Positions 8,836 to 9,185 of a DNA stretch of 9,185 nucleotides are shown here, piece after piece. Every line of letters begins with the position of its first letter. Position 1 is the first letter of the stretch. The notes under the pieces are model-generated. The model was not told the origin of the DNA. It saw only the letters and a program-made list of their open reading frames with translations, and did not search any database. A program made the position numbers and the translations under genes. Source of the DNA: an uncultured Solirubrobacteraceae bacterium (lineage in GTDB: Bacteria > Actinomycetota > Thermoleophilia > Solirubrobacterales > Solirubrobacteraceae); the NCBI GenBank assembly GCA_902806215.1, contig CADCVT010000255.1:1-9185 (forward strand), written 5' to 3'.

Positions 8836-9185
8836 ACCCTGATGAGGAACGCGTCGCCCTGCCCGCCGCCGGAGCAGATCGCGGCGCAGCCGATGCCGCC
8901 GCCGCGGCGGCGCAGCTCGTGCACGAGCGAGGCGATGATCCGCGCGCCGGAGGCGCCGATCGGGTGGCCGAGCGCGACGGCTCCGCCGTTGACGTTGACC
9001 TTCTCCTCGTCGATGCCGAGCATGCGGATCGAGTTGAGCGTCACCGACGCGAACGCCTCGTTGATCTCCCACAGGTCGACCTCGTCGGCCGACATGCCGA
9101 GGCGGTCGAGCAGCGTCTTGGCCGCGGTGGCGGGCGTGCGCGCGAGGTAGGCGAAGTCGTCGGCGGTCTGGGCCTGGCCGAGGAC
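8832..9185 (-). CDS. Thiolase / acetyl-CoA acetyltransferase, C-terminal part (5'-partial)
   Basis: The frame is open to the right edge, so only the last 117 residues are present. They contain the C-terminal thiolase signatures: WEINEAFA (39-46), GGAVALGHPIGASGARI with catalytic H74, and CSGGGQGDA with catalytic C104, which activates the acyl-accepting CoA substrate. Thiolases make acetoacetyl-CoA from two acetyl-CoA or cleave 3-ketoacyl-CoA in beta-oxidation; the N-terminal nucleophilic cysteine is outside the window, and the direction and chain length cannot be decided. The C-terminus is complete, ending right after the usual GGGQG strand. Its stop overlaps the GTG start of the HAD phosphatase, implying co-transcription and coupled translation. 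Confidence 0.93.
   Translation of the reverse strand, partial: VLGQAQTADDFAYLARTPATAAKTLLDRLGMSADEVDLWEINEAFASVTLNSIRMLGIDEEKVNVNGGAVALGHPIGASGARIIASLVHELRRRGGGIGCAAICSGGGQGDAFLIRV

Noticed and set aside
8836..9072. N-terminal extension of the HAD protein
   Set aside because: This stretch is a shadow of thiolase, Arg-rich and motif-free; the GTG at 8835 puts the DLDRT nucleophile at the usual position near the N-terminus.

Overview
The window is very GC-rich, densely packed DNA in which nearly every codon ends in G or C. Together with short intergenic gaps, 4-base gene overlaps and a possible leaderless TANNNT-type promoter, this suggests a high-GC actinobacterium. The mix of a GAF hybrid kinase, orphan CheR/CheB, a SpoIIE-type phosphatase and a secreted PLD-like protein would fit Thermoleophilia/Solirubrobacterales-like soil lineages. 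That placement is inference from style; no marker gene is present.

Left two thirds (1-6383, + strand): four genes in one tight cassette. A hybrid histidine kinase (N-terminus outside the window) has the end of a GAF domain, a Glu/Gln-rich signalling coiled coil, HisKA, HATPase and three receiver domains. It overlaps a CheR methyltransferase by 16 bases, CheR overlaps a receiver-less CheB methylesterase by ATGA, and CheB overlaps by TGATG a five-domain regulator (receiver-PAS-GAF-SpoIIE/PP2C phosphatase-RsbW-like kinase). The layout joins a phosphorelay, a chemosensory-style methylation/demethylation pair and a partner-switch output. No chemoreceptor, CheA, CheW, HPt, STAS or sigma factor gene lies in the window, so the methylation substrate and the final target are unknown.

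Middle (6384-7610, + strand): after a 42-base gap holding a plausible -10 element six bases before the ATG comes a secreted phospholipase D-like protein. It has two HxK/GxxN half-sites, but both lack the usual HKD aspartate.

Right (7615-9185, - strand): a convergent set, in transcription order the C-terminal part of a thiolase (running off the right edge), a HAD-IB phosphatase overlapping it by GTGA, and 18 bases further a small gamma-glutamylcyclotransferase-like protein whose codon use is less GC-biased than its neighbours. The two strands converge at a 4-base gap with a small stem-loop that may act as a terminator.

No RNA genes, CRISPR arrays, insertion sequences or attachment sites were seen. 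There is no stretch above 300 bases without a gene.
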